Shown here: positions 46,861 to 55,027 of the stretch, piece by piece
Numbering within the stretch: the stretch's first letter is position 1
Layout of the letters: each line of letters begins with the position of its first letter
Notes under the pieces: model-generated
What the model was told of the DNA's origin: nothing
Databases searched by the model: none
What the model saw: the letters and a program-made list of their open reading frames with translations, nothing else
Translations under genes and position numbers: made by a program
Source: Halanaerobium saccharolyticum
GTDB taxonomy: Bacteria > Bacillota > Halanaerobiia > Halanaerobiales > Halanaerobiaceae
Assembly (NCBI RefSeq): GCF_003053565.1
Contig: NZ_QAXS01000012.1
Coordinates: 1 to 64,000, forward strand
Direction of reading: 5' to 3'
Length of the DNA stretch: 64,000 nucleotides

Positions 46861-47341
46861 AATTAAGGCCGCTGAAGGTTTTACTCTGCTTGAAATACTG
46901 CTGGTAATTACAATTTCTTCTCTGCTGGCAGCAGTTTTTATGCAGCTGATTACAGATCTTTATCAGAATAACAGTTTTTTTAATCTGCATAACTCATGGC
47001 AGCTGGACGGCTATTTAGTGCTTGATTTTATAGCTTTTCAGATAAAAAATGCCAGCAGAGTTGATCTGATCAGCAGTCAGGAAATTGATATCTTTACTTA
47101 TTATGGCGGAGAATATCAGTGGCTTAAATTTAATGTTTATCAGAGTGGGGGCAGCAGCTCACTGGGAAGAGCGATTGGGAGTAGTGATCCTGGCTTTAAA
47201 GATTTCGGCAGAAATCTGGCCCTGCTGGATCGGATTGAGTCTTTGAATTTTGAAATGGTTGCTTCAGGTTTAATAAAAATAACTCTCTATCTGGAAGAAG
47301 ATGGCGAGAAATTAACAATAAGCAGGTTAATTGATATTTAG
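46832..47341 (+). CDS. GspJ-like minor pseudopilin
   Basis: Prepilin of 169 aa with leader of 14 residues ending AAEG and FTLLEILLVITISSLLAAVF. LDGYLVLDFIAFQIKNAS fits the GspJ/PilW block (xxLxxDLxxAxR). ATG 46832 has AAGGAG (46818-46823) eight bases upstream and lies 29 bases inside the preceding gene. A TTG at 46793 is open in frame but would place the ribosome site inside the gene. Confidence 0.82.
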   Translation: MKFSACLRNKIKAAEGFTLLEILLVITISSLLAAVFMQLITDLYQNNSFFNLHNSWQLDGYLVLDFIAFQIKNASRVDLISSQEIDIFTYYGGEYQWLKFNVYQSGGSSSLGRAIGSSDPGFKDFGRNLALLDRIESLNFEMVASGLIKITLYLEEDGEKLTISRLIDI

Positions 47342-47369
47342 TTTTAAAATCTTAATAAAGCAGGTATAG

Positions 47370-47756
47370 ATGATGAATTTATCAGGTAATAGAGGTTTTG
47401 TTTTATTTATAAATTTAATATTAATTACTCTGATCGGACTGTTTATTCCACTTCTGATTCAGCAGCAGAAAATTAATTATAGAATTCTGCAGAATAGAAT
47501 TACTGCCTCCCAAAATATTGAAGCTGTTGAGGCAGGTCTGCAGTATCAGCTTTATTTTTTAAAAGAAGAAGAGCTGCTGCTTGCTGAAAATCTGGAATTA
47601 AACAGTCAGTTGAAAGTAGAGCTTTTAGGAGAGGAGGATGATAACTTTATTTACTTAACTGCCAGCCTGGCAGGCAGTATTCCCTATAATGCTGAACTGA
47701 AACTGGAAAAAGAAAGTCTAAAAATTATTGAGAAAAAAATATATAGGAGTGAGTGA
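47370..47756 (+). CDS. Short GspK/PilX-like protein
   Basis: Protein of 128 aa: NRGFVLFINLILITLIGLFI is a prepilin-like N-terminal helix without Glu at position 5, as in GspK and PilX, and SQNIEAVEAGLQYQLYFLKE matches the PilX AxxAExG block. GspK normally has about 300 residues with a large insert, so this is a minimal form or a PilX-like scaffold only. ATG 47370 or 47373. Confidence 0.65.
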   Translation: MMNLSGNRGFVLFINLILITLIGLFIPLLIQQQKINYRILQNRITASQNIEAVEAGLQYQLYFLKEEELLLAENLELNSQLKVELLGEEDDNFIYLTASLAGSIPYNAELKLEKESLKIIEKKIYRSE

Positions 47757-48502
47757 TGATGTTTAATAATTATTATTCTGTAACAATTCCGGCTGAAGAT
47801 GGTCTTAGAAATCTAGTTGCCAGAGCCAAAGACAATAAGATAAATTTTGTAGATGGAATTAAAGAGCTTTCTTCAATTGGTAAAATTAAAAAGTTCAATT
47901 TTAACTGTCAGTATGTTGTTCTATTACCAGCGGCCTCTTTATTTTATCATTCTGTTGCCCTGGAGGAAAAGAACCCTTACCGGATCAGTGAAGACAGTAT
48001 CTTGAGCAAATTTGCTGAAGTTAAAAGTAATTTTGAAGAGGAATATTATTATGATTACTTAGAAATTGTTTCTGAGCAGACGCAGGAGCGGGAGATTAAA
48101 TTCTTCGCAGCCGATAAAACGATGCTGGATCCCCTAACAGCAGATATGGATAAATACAAAAACAATTATCTGGTATCTGCTCTACCGGTGGCCGTATTTT
48201 CAGTAATCAATAAAATTGTCTCGGCAGCTGATTATCTTCTATATTATAAGATAAATGGAAGTTACACGCTGCTGACAGCTGTAGATAAAAAACTCGATCT
48301 GCTCCAGTCTTCAATTAAGGAGACAGAGCTGCAGCAGGAAATTAATAAGACCAGAAAATATTATTTAAATAATAAAAATCTGGAGCTGGAAATTCTGGAA
48401 GGTAAAAGTGACCTGCTCAATTTAAGTGATTTAATAGAGCTGGAAGCTGATGATTTTGTCTTTTTAACCTCTCTGCTCTGGAGTATCAGCAGATGCCAGT
48501 GA
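47756..48502 (+). CDS. GspL/PilM-position cytoplasmic protein, divergent
   Basis: Not recognised with certainty. It has 248 aa, no membrane helix or signal peptide. It sits where GspL or PilM is expected, between the GspK-like and PilN-like genes. There is no intact actin-fold phosphate motif like the LILDVGASSS of PilM in the first locus; short matches such as DYLLYYKINGSYTLLTAV may be the remains of a strand pair. The likely role is the cytoplasmic half of a split GspL, with the next gene giving the membrane half. AGGAG precedes ATG 47756. Confidence 0.55.
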   Translation: MMFNNYYSVTIPAEDGLRNLVARAKDNKINFVDGIKELSSIGKIKKFNFNCQYVVLLPAASLFYHSVALEEKNPYRISEDSILSKFAEVKSNFEEEYYYDYLEIVSEQTQEREIKFFAADKTMLDPLTADMDKYKNNYLVSALPVAVFSVINKIVSAADYLLYYKINGSYTLLTAVDKKLDLLQSSIKETELQQEINKTRKYYLNNKNLELEILEGKSDLLNLSDLIELEADDFVFLTSLLWSISRCQ

Positions 48503-48957
48503 TCTTTAAGGAAAAAAAGTATGATCGGCTTTTAATTATAATGAAGGAATTATTAATTATAGTTTTACTGCTGCTTCTTTCCCTGCTTATTATTAATTTT
48601 TTTCTGGATAAGCTTAATCAAGGCTATCAGGCAGAACTGAGTCAGCTGCAGCAGGAAGAATTGAAATATTTATCCTTAATTAAAAAGAACGAAGAAAATA
48701 ACTTAGCCGAGAATTCTGCAGCTGAAAAATATAATTTATTGATAACTCTAACCGGCTGCAGTAAAGAAATCAAACTAAATTCTCTTCACTTAAAAAACGA
48801 AAAACTTACTCTCACTGCAGAGAGTAAAGAGCAGGAGCTGATCTTAAAATTTGTTGATTCCTTAAAAGCTGATCACACTTTTTTTAATGTAAATTTGCTC
48901 AGATTGACCCAGCAGAATGGATATAATTTTCAGCTGGAAACTATTATCAGACAGTGA
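48493..48957 (+). CDS. PilN/GspL-C-like bitopic protein
   Basis: Protein of 154 aa: short basic cytoplasmic N-terminus, one membrane helix (residues 18-38, very Leu-rich), a coiled coil, then a periplasmic alpha-beta part. It has the shape of PilN or of the C-terminal half of GspL. It overlaps the preceding gene by 10 bases and is followed by a PilO/GspM-shaped gene. Confidence 0.7.
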   Translation: MPVIFKEKKYDRLLIIMKELLIIVLLLLLSLLIINFFLDKLNQGYQAELSQLQQEELKYLSLIKKNEENNLAENSAAEKYNLLITLTGCSKEIKLNSLHLKNEKLTLTAESKEQELILKFVDSLKADHTFFNVNLLRLTQQNGYNFQLETIIRQ

Positions 48958-48969
48958 TGGAGGTAAAGG

Positions 48970-49422
48970 ATGAACAGAAAAAAGCTTGTGATTATTTCGG
49001 CAGTTTTCCTGCTCGGCTTGCTCTTATTTATGCAGTTTGGGAAAAGTAGAGAGCAGCTTGCAGTAAGGAGAAATCTGGAGAGTAAAATTGAAGCCCAGCA
49101 GAAACAGATTCTTATATTAGAGAATAAATATACTTCAGCAGAGAGCTCAGAAAAGACTCCAGCTAGAGAACAAAAATATAATTTAAAAGACTCTACTGCT
49201 CAGATACTGGCAGAGCTCAAGCTTTATGACCTGGAACTTATTGATTTCAGCAGTGGAGAAAATGAACTTAATTTAAATCTGCAGGGAGAATTCAAATCAA
49301 TTCTCAGCTTTATCTATTATTTAGAGACTGAATTAAAGTTTCTGGAGATTGCTGAGTTCAAAATCGAGGATGACAGCAGAAAGCTGTTTTTCTTTGTAAA
49401 ATTAAAAAATGAGCTGATATAG
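48970..49422 (+). CDS. PilO/GspM-like bitopic protein
   Basis: Protein of 150 aa: membrane helix at residues 6-22 (VIISAVFLLGLLLFM), coiled coil (about 30-55), and a periplasmic domain with LNLQGEFKSILSFIYYLETE, comparable to FNIEGEYFELLSFLRMLDNW of the PilO in the first locus. That likeness supports common descent of the two loci. GGAGG lies just upstream. Confidence 0.75.
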   Translation: MNRKKLVIISAVFLLGLLLFMQFGKSREQLAVRRNLESKIEAQQKQILILENKYTSAESSEKTPAREQKYNLKDSTAQILAELKLYDLELIDFSSGENELNLNLQGEFKSILSFIYYLETELKFLEIAEFKIEDDSRKLFFFVKLKNELI

Positions 49423-50154
49423 ATGGAAAAATTATTGAAAAACAAAAAAATAATTCTACTTCTAACTGTTCTTTTACTATTAGTAGTATTTTCTGCCTAC
49501 ATTAAGACTTCCGAAGTTAAACTGACTGAGATTCATCAAAAGCCTGAAGAGGCTGAAGCTGAACTTCTTTTTAAAGGAGAAAAAGCTTCAGAAAAAAATG
49601 AAAAAGTAGTAAGAAAAGAAGAAACTGTGGAGGAAAGCAGAGAAGCCAAAGCTGCAGTTAGTAAAATAGCACTAATTAGTGAAATTAAAGATCCATTTAA
49701 AGGAGATTCAGATTCCAGCAGCGGGCAAAAAGAGGCGGCAGCAGAAGGGAAAGAGCAGAAAAAAAATATTTATCCCGCTGAGCTGATAGATTTAGAAAAA
49801 AATATTATTGCCCGCGATTTAATTAAAAAAACTGCTCGAGATAATAAGCTGCAGCAGAAGAATCCAAAAGACTCAGAATTAAAGCCTGATCAGAGCAGTG
49901 AAAATCAAGCTGCTGCTGAAAACAAATTGAATATAGATAGACTGCAGCTTCCCTTTAAACTGCTGGGAATTATCAGGCAGAATAATAATTCAGCGGTTCT
50001 TTTTCTCTATCAGGGGCAGACTGTTGTTAAAAGTGAAAATGATAAGATTGGTCAGTTTACGATTAAAGAGATTCAAAATAAGGAGATAATAATTAGTTAT
50101 CAGCAGGCAGAACGAGTTATTAAGCTCTGGGAGGATGGAAAAAATGAAAAATAA
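49423..50154 (+). CDS. PilP/GspC-like periplasmic linker protein
   Basis: Protein of 243 aa anchored by an N-terminal helix (residues 8-26). A long Lys/Glu/Ala-rich, probably disordered stretch (about 40-170) comes next. A small C-terminal beta domain, LPFKLLGIIRQNNNSAVLFL, fits the GspC/PilP homology region. Linker length and anchoring are more like GspC than proteobacterial PilP. It starts directly after the preceding stop and overlaps the secretin start. Confidence 0.7.
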   Translation: MEKLLKNKKIILLLTVLLLLVVFSAYIKTSEVKLTEIHQKPEEAEAELLFKGEKASEKNEKVVRKEETVEESREAKAAVSKIALISEIKDPFKGDSDSSSGQKEAAAEGKEQKKNIYPAELIDLEKNIIARDLIKKTARDNKLQQKNPKDSELKPDQSSENQAAAENKLNIDRLQLPFKLLGIIRQNNNSAVLFLYQGQTVVKSENDKIGQFTIKEIQNKEIIISYQQAERVIKLWEDGKNEK

Positions 50155-51472
50155 AGTACTAAAACTGCTTCAGATATCAATTATGTTAATTATACTTCTG
50201 CTGCTCTCTGCTTTTGTTAGAGCGGAAACTGCAGCTGAAACTGAATTAATTTCAATTAACTTAAGAGATGTAGAACTGGAAACAGCCTTAATCATGCTGG
50301 CAAATACAGCTGAAAAAAATTTAATCTGTGACAGCTCGGTTAAAGGTAAAATTACCGTCATTTTTAATGATATTCCTTTTGAAAATGCTCTGAACTTAAT
50401 TACTGACAGTTTTAATCTTGACTACAGCAGTCAGAACGAAATCATTTATGTCAGCACCAGTGAAAAAATGGCCGCAGATAAGAAAAAAGTTGTCAGTAAA
50501 AAATATAAATTTCAAAATTTAAGTTCTGAGCTGGCGGCTGAAATCCTAAAAAAGAACTTTGAAGAAATCAAAGTTATTGATTTAAATAGTGAGGGACTGC
50601 TTGTTAACTGTCAGGAAGAGGATTTAAATGAGCTGGAAAAGATAATCAGCCAGATAGATCAGCCGCAAAAACAAATTATGATCAAAGCTCGAATTGAAGA
50701 AATAAGCAGGACAAAGATTAAAGAGCTGGGCATCAATCCCAATCAGCTCTCTGAATTAAAGATCATTAAAGATGACGCAGGAAACATAGAAAAATTAAAG
50801 CCTGGCTGGCCAGAAACCCTTAAGGCACTCAATGAAAAAGGTCTGTCCAATATCCTGGCCAATCCCAGTTTAATGACCCTGGACAGAAAGAAAGCAAAAC
50901 TGGTGATTGGTGATCAGATTCCAGTCAAGCTGGAAAGAGTTGAATCTGATAAAACTGTTTCCACGATCAGTTATATTGAAGCCGGTATTGTACTCGAATT
51001 TCTGCCAAAGATCATCAATCAAAAGCAGGTGCTTTTAGAAATCAAGCCTTCTGTAAATAGTATCGGTCAGATTCTGGCTGATGGACTGCCGGCAGTAAAT
51101 TCGCGCAGTGCTGAAACTACAGTAATTTTAGAAAATGGAGAAACCCTGGCAATAGGTGGCTTAATTAAAAAAGATGAGTTAAAAACAATCAGAGAAGTTC
51201 CAATTCTTGCCGATCTGCCGCTGCTTGGAGCCTTATTTTCGGCCTCAGAAAATACAGATATAGAAACAGAACTAATAATTTTTATTACTCCCGAAATCAT
51301 AGAAACGGAAAACAAATTGAGCCCGGCAGAGAAGGATGAGGCAGTTTCCAGTCAAAATGTTAAAAAAATCAGCAGTCAAAAAGAGGAGATTAAAGGGGAA
51401 AAGGAGAATAAAACATATAGAGAGTTTAAAACACTGACTGCAGAAGAATTAGAAGAAATTTTAAATAAATAA
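50144..51472 (+). CDS. Secretin of the second locus (GspD/PilQ-like)
   Basis: Outer-membrane secretin of 442 aa. A signal peptide (residues 1-27) is followed by STN (LISINLRDVELETALIMLAN), one N domain, and a secretin domain with SNILANPSLMTLDRKKAKL and NGETLAIGGLIKKDELKTIR, then PILADLPLLGALF. It is much shorter than the first PilQ. A charged tail ends LTAEELEEILNK, nearly the same as the end of the first secretin. ATG 50144 has GGGAGG nine bases upstream; ATG 50135 is too close to it. Confidence 0.9.
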   Translation: MKNKVLKLLQISIMLIILLLLSAFVRAETAAETELISINLRDVELETALIMLANTAEKNLICDSSVKGKITVIFNDIPFENALNLITDSFNLDYSSQNEIIYVSTSEKMAADKKKVVSKKYKFQNLSSELAAEILKKNFEEIKVIDLNSEGLLVNCQEEDLNELEKIISQIDQPQKQIMIKARIEEISRTKIKELGINPNQLSELKIIKDDAGNIEKLKPGWPETLKALNEKGLSNILANPSLMTLDRKKAKLVIGDQIPVKLERVESDKTVSTISYIEAGIVLEFLPKIINQKQVLLEIKPSVNSIGQILADGLPAVNSRSAETTVILENGETLAIGGLIKKDELKTIREVPILADLPLLGALFSASENTDIETELIIFITPEIIETENKLSPAEKDEAVSSQNVKKISSQKEEIKGEKENKTYREFKTLTAEELEEILNK

Positions 51473-51501
51473 AAGGATATTTGTATTTTTTAGAGAATTT
51501 T

Positions 51502-51530
51502 AATTCAGGGGAAACCCTGAATTTTCTTTT
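51502..51530 (+). terminator. Terminator after the second secretin
   Basis: AATTCAGGG (51502-51510) pairs with CCCTGAATT (51515-51523) around a GAAA tetraloop and runs into TTCTTTT. Confidence 0.88.
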
Positions 51531-51583
51531 AAAAACTGCTTTTATTAAAATTTAAAGATAATTATGAAAGGCAGCTGATCAGA

Positions 51584-52975
51584 TTGCTGACTAAAATTGA
51601 TAAAAAGATAAATCTAAAAAATATAATTATCTATCTGATTTTCTCTGCCAATTTTTTGATATTATTTGCCTATTTACCCTTTTATCAGGAATTTCAGCTT
51701 TTTAAGGGGGCGGATAATAACTATCAGCTGCTGCGCTTTGATAATATTTATTTTCCCCGTTTAAAAATTCTAACTTACAGTGCTTTTATTTTGCTGATCC
51801 TATTTCTGATCTATATAATTAAAAATCAGGATAATATTAAAAATAATGTCTTTAATTATCTTATTTTTTCACTTTTTATTCTGTTTTCATTTTCAACCTA
51901 TTTTGCTGTTGATCCATTTACAGCTTTGAATGGGAGAATTTATCGCTGGGAGGGATTTATTGCCCTGGCAGCCTATCTTTTTTTCAGTTTTTTAACTGCA
52001 AATCTGGTAAGAAAATTAAATTACTTTAAGATCTATGCCTATTTAATCTGGGGTTCTGCGGCAGTTTTATCAGTTTATGGTCTGCTGCAGTATTTTGGTT
52101 TTGACTTTATTAAAAGAGATCCTTTAAGAGAAAATTGGTACCGAGCCTTTGCTACTTTTGGCAATCCTAATTTTGCAGCCAGTTTTTCTGTTCTAGTTCT
52201 GCCCACCTTTATTTTGCTCTACCTGGTTTTAAAAAAGAGTAGTTATAAAAGTGCAGCTTTTGCCGGCAGCTCCCTGGTATATGCCTTTTTATTGAGTACA
52301 GCAACCAGAGGTGCCTGGCTTGGTTTTTTTCTAACAGTAACAGCGGCAGTTATATTACTTTTTGATTATCTTAAGCAGAAGAAAAAAGAAATTCTTAAAC
52401 TGCTTCTTATTTTCATTTTGATAACTATCTTTTTGAATTCTTTTCACGGCGGCTTAACCGGGCTCAGGTTTATCAGCATTTTCCATGATCTGCAGGATCT
52501 TTCTTCAGCTGAAGAGGAAGAAATAGATAGGGTGGGGTCAAATAGAATCTTCATCTATAAAAATTCTCTACCGCTGCTGCTTGAAAATCCAATCCTGGGA
52601 GCTGGACCTGATAATTTTGCTGAAGTATTTCCCCAGCAGAAATACAGAGAATTTGCCGGCAGTAAAAATCAGATAGTTGATAAAGCACATTCAGAATATC
52701 TTCAGCTTGGGGTAACGGCAGGAATACCTGCTTTAATAATTTATTTAGCCCTAATTGCATATATTTTATACCAGCTGCGGCCAAAAGCGGTGCAAAAAAT
52801 TGAGCTCGAGCAGAAAGAAGGACTCAAGGAATTTATTAAATTAACTCTGTTTTTTTCTATACTTGCCTATGCACTTCAGGCAGTATTAAATATAAGTGTT
52901 GTTACAGTAGCTCCCGTATTCTGGACCATTCTTGGTTTTGCTGGAGCATATATTATAAATTTTAAAGATGATTAG
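51584..52975 (+). CDS. O-antigen ligase/Wzy-like membrane protein of the second locus
   Basis: Polytopic protein of 463 aa with about eleven hydrophobic segments. The ligase-family motif KAHSEYLQLGVTAGIPALII parallels KPHNLYLQIAVNTGII of the first copy, and GNPNFAASFSVLVLP and STATRGAWLGF match family loops. It lacks the large insertion of the copy at 15205. The start is TTG 51584 with a distant AAAGG, so the exact N-terminus is uncertain. Pairing with a pilin locus again suggests glycan transfer onto pseudopilin, or O-antigen or polysaccharide work; not settled. Confidence 0.75.
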   Translation: MLTKIDKKINLKNIIIYLIFSANFLILFAYLPFYQEFQLFKGADNNYQLLRFDNIYFPRLKILTYSAFILLILFLIYIIKNQDNIKNNVFNYLIFSLFILFSFSTYFAVDPFTALNGRIYRWEGFIALAAYLFFSFLTANLVRKLNYFKIYAYLIWGSAAVLSVYGLLQYFGFDFIKRDPLRENWYRAFATFGNPNFAASFSVLVLPTFILLYLVLKKSSYKSAAFAGSSLVYAFLLSTATRGAWLGFFLTVTAAVILLFDYLKQKKKEILKLLLIFILITIFLNSFHGGLTGLRFISIFHDLQDLSSAEEEEIDRVGSNRIFIYKNSLPLLLENPILGAGPDNFAEVFPQQKYREFAGSKNQIVDKAHSEYLQLGVTAGIPALIIYLALIAYILYQLRPKAVQKIELEQKEGLKEFIKLTLFFSILAYALQAVLNISVVTVAPVFWTILGFAGAYIINFKDD

Positions 52976-52995
52976 TTTGAGGAGGAGAGTAGTAG

Positions 52996-54597
52996 ATGAA
53001 AATTGTTTTAACCGGTTTTATGACAGCAGGAAAGACCACTGTGGCCAAAATGCTGGCCGATAAAAAGAATTTAAATTTTTATGACAGTGATGATTTAATT
53101 GAAGCTAGAGAAAAAATGAGTATTGAAGAGATTTTTTCTGTTAAAGGTGAGGATTATTTTAGAAAAGTTGAAAAAGAAGTTATTTCTGAGCTTTTGAGTT
53201 CTAAGCAGGATCTGGTTCTGGCTCCAGGTGGAGGAGCAGTTTTAAATGACGAGCTGCGGCAGTTAATGCTGGAGCAGGCAGAAGTTTTCTGTCTTGATGT
53301 CAGTGCAGAAGAGGTTTTAAGGAGAAATAATAGTGATCAGATAATTAGACCTCTGCTCGAAGTTGATAATCCGCTGGCAAAAATTAATTCACTTTTAACT
53401 GAAAGGAAAAAATATTATCAGCAGATCCCGACTCACTTTGACAGTGACCGCTATTCGGCAGCAGAGATTGTTGATTTGATTTTAGCCGAGCTGCCCGATC
53501 AAAAATTAAAAATTGAAATTAAAGCCCAGGATTCTTCCTACCCGGTGCTGATTGATCAGAAGTTTAAGCAGAGCAGTTTTAGTAAAATTTTGGAGTTGAT
53601 CAGGGGTCGGAAAGTATTTTTGCTGGCTGATCAAATAGTAATGGATAATCATGCTGAGCCAATTATTAATTTAATGGAAGAAAAAGCTGAGTTGATTAAA
53701 TTAGAACTTGAAGCTGGAGAACAGATAAAAGATCTTCAGTATCTAAAAAAGGCATATGATATTTTATATGAAAATAATTTCAGCCGCTCTGATTATGTAA
53801 TTGCATTTGGTGGCGGCACTATTGGTGATCTGGGAGGTCTAATTGCATCCACCTATTTAAGAGGATTAAAACTGATCCAGATGCCTACAACCTTAATATC
53901 TCAGCTTGACAGCAGTGTTGGCGGCAAAACAGCTGTTAATTTTAGAGAGACCAAAAATTTAATCGGCAGCTTTTATCAGGCAGATTTGGTCTATTATCAG
54001 CTGCAGTGGCTTGAAACTCTGGATATTAGAGAAATAAAATCAGGACTCGGCGAAGTTATTAAATATGCTGTCCTTGGCGGCAGTCCGCTGTTTGAGATTT
54101 TAGCTGACAATAAAGAAAAAATTCTTAATTTAGATCAGGATATCCTGCTGGAGATTTCAAAAATTTCTCTCGAGATGAAGGATTATTATGTCAGTGAAGA
54201 TGTTAAAGACAGGGGATTAAGAAAAAAACTTAATCTGGGCCACAGCTTCGGCCATGCAGTAGAAGGAGCGGAAAAGTTCAAATACAAACACGGTGAGGCA
54301 GTAGTAATGGGAATTGCTTTTACGGCCTTTTTATCTCATAAAATTGGAAAATTAAATGAGGAAGCTTTTCACAAAATTATCAGCCTGATTCAGGCTTTTG
54401 ACTATCAGCTTTTCCCTTCAGAAACTATTGAAGCCGAAGAACTTGCTTCCTATATTGCCCATGATAAAAAGATTAGTGATAATAAAATGTGGTGGGTTTT
54501 AATTAATGATCTTGGAGATACTTATTTAAGTGATAGATTTGATCACAAAAATATTCAAAAATACATGGAGGAATATTTATGCAGAGAGTGGCTGTAA
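52996..54597 (+). CDS. aroKB: Bifunctional shikimate kinase / 3-dehydroquinate synthase (AroKB fusion)
   Basis: Fusion of two shikimate-pathway enzymes in 533 aa. Residues 1-165 are shikimate kinase: P-loop TGFMTAGKTT, FYDSDDLIEAREKMSIEEIF (substrate Asp), PGGGAVLNDELR, and the lid IIRPLLEVDNP. Residues about 175-533 are 3-dehydroquinate synthase: FGGGTIGDLGGLIASTYLRG (NAD loop), PTTLISQLDSSVGGKTAVNF, and the metal motif LNLGHSFGHAVEGAEKF. Fused AroKB is known from Thermotoga. The gene follows the second secretin locus and overlaps aroQ by 19 bases. Confidence 0.94.
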   Translation: MKIVLTGFMTAGKTTVAKMLADKKNLNFYDSDDLIEAREKMSIEEIFSVKGEDYFRKVEKEVISELLSSKQDLVLAPGGGAVLNDELRQLMLEQAEVFCLDVSAEEVLRRNNSDQIIRPLLEVDNPLAKINSLLTERKKYYQQIPTHFDSDRYSAAEIVDLILAELPDQKLKIEIKAQDSSYPVLIDQKFKQSSFSKILELIRGRKVFLLADQIVMDNHAEPIINLMEEKAELIKLELEAGEQIKDLQYLKKAYDILYENNFSRSDYVIAFGGGTIGDLGGLIASTYLRGLKLIQMPTTLISQLDSSVGGKTAVNFRETKNLIGSFYQADLVYYQLQWLETLDIREIKSGLGEVIKYAVLGGSPLFEILADNKEKILNLDQDILLEISKISLEMKDYYVSEDVKDRGLRKKLNLGHSFGHAVEGAEKFKYKHGEAVVMGIAFTAFLSHKIGKLNEEAFHKIISLIQAFDYQLFPSETIEAEELASYIAHDKKISDNKMWWVLINDLGDTYLSDRFDHKNIQKYMEEYLCREWL

Positions 54598-55025
54598 TTC
54601 ATGGACCAAATTTAAATATGCTGGGTTTAAGAGAACCAGAAATTTATGGGACAACTAACTTAAAAATGTTGAATGAAGATTTAAAGACTAAAGCAGAAGA
54701 AATTAATTTAGAAATAGAAATCATGCAGAGTAACCACGAGGGAGAAATTGTTGATTATCTGCATCAAAATTACGAAAAACTGGATGGAGTAATCATTAAT
54801 CCAGGCGGGCTGACTCATACAAGTGTGGTATTAAGAGATGCTCTGGCTTCTGTAAGGCTGCCGGTGATTGAAGTCCACATCAGCAACATTCACCGCCGGG
54901 AAGAATTTAGGAAAAAATCAATTACGGCAGGGGCGGCTGTTGGTCAGATTACCGGTCTCGGAGTACAGGGATATCTGCTGGCTCTGGATGGAATAAAAGA
55001 GGTATTAAGAAAGGAGAAATATTAG
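54579..55025 (+). CDS. aroQ: Type II 3-dehydroquinate dehydratase AroQ
   Basis: Dehydrates 3-dehydroquinate to 3-dehydroshikimate; 148 aa, dodecameric class. VIHGPNLNMLGLREPEIYG has the catalytic Tyr loop, QSNHEGEIVDYLH, INPGGLTHTSVVLRDAL and EVHISNIHRREEFRKKS (catalytic His) follow. GGAGG lies before the ATG, within aroKB. Together with aroKB and aroE the window has four of the seven common pathway steps. Confidence 0.96.
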   Translation: MQRVAVIHGPNLNMLGLREPEIYGTTNLKMLNEDLKTKAEEINLEIEIMQSNHEGEIVDYLHQNYEKLDGVIINPGGLTHTSVVLRDALASVRLPVIEVHISNIHRREEFRKKSITAGAAVGQITGLGVQGYLLALDGIKEVLRKEKY

Positions 55026-55027
55026 TT

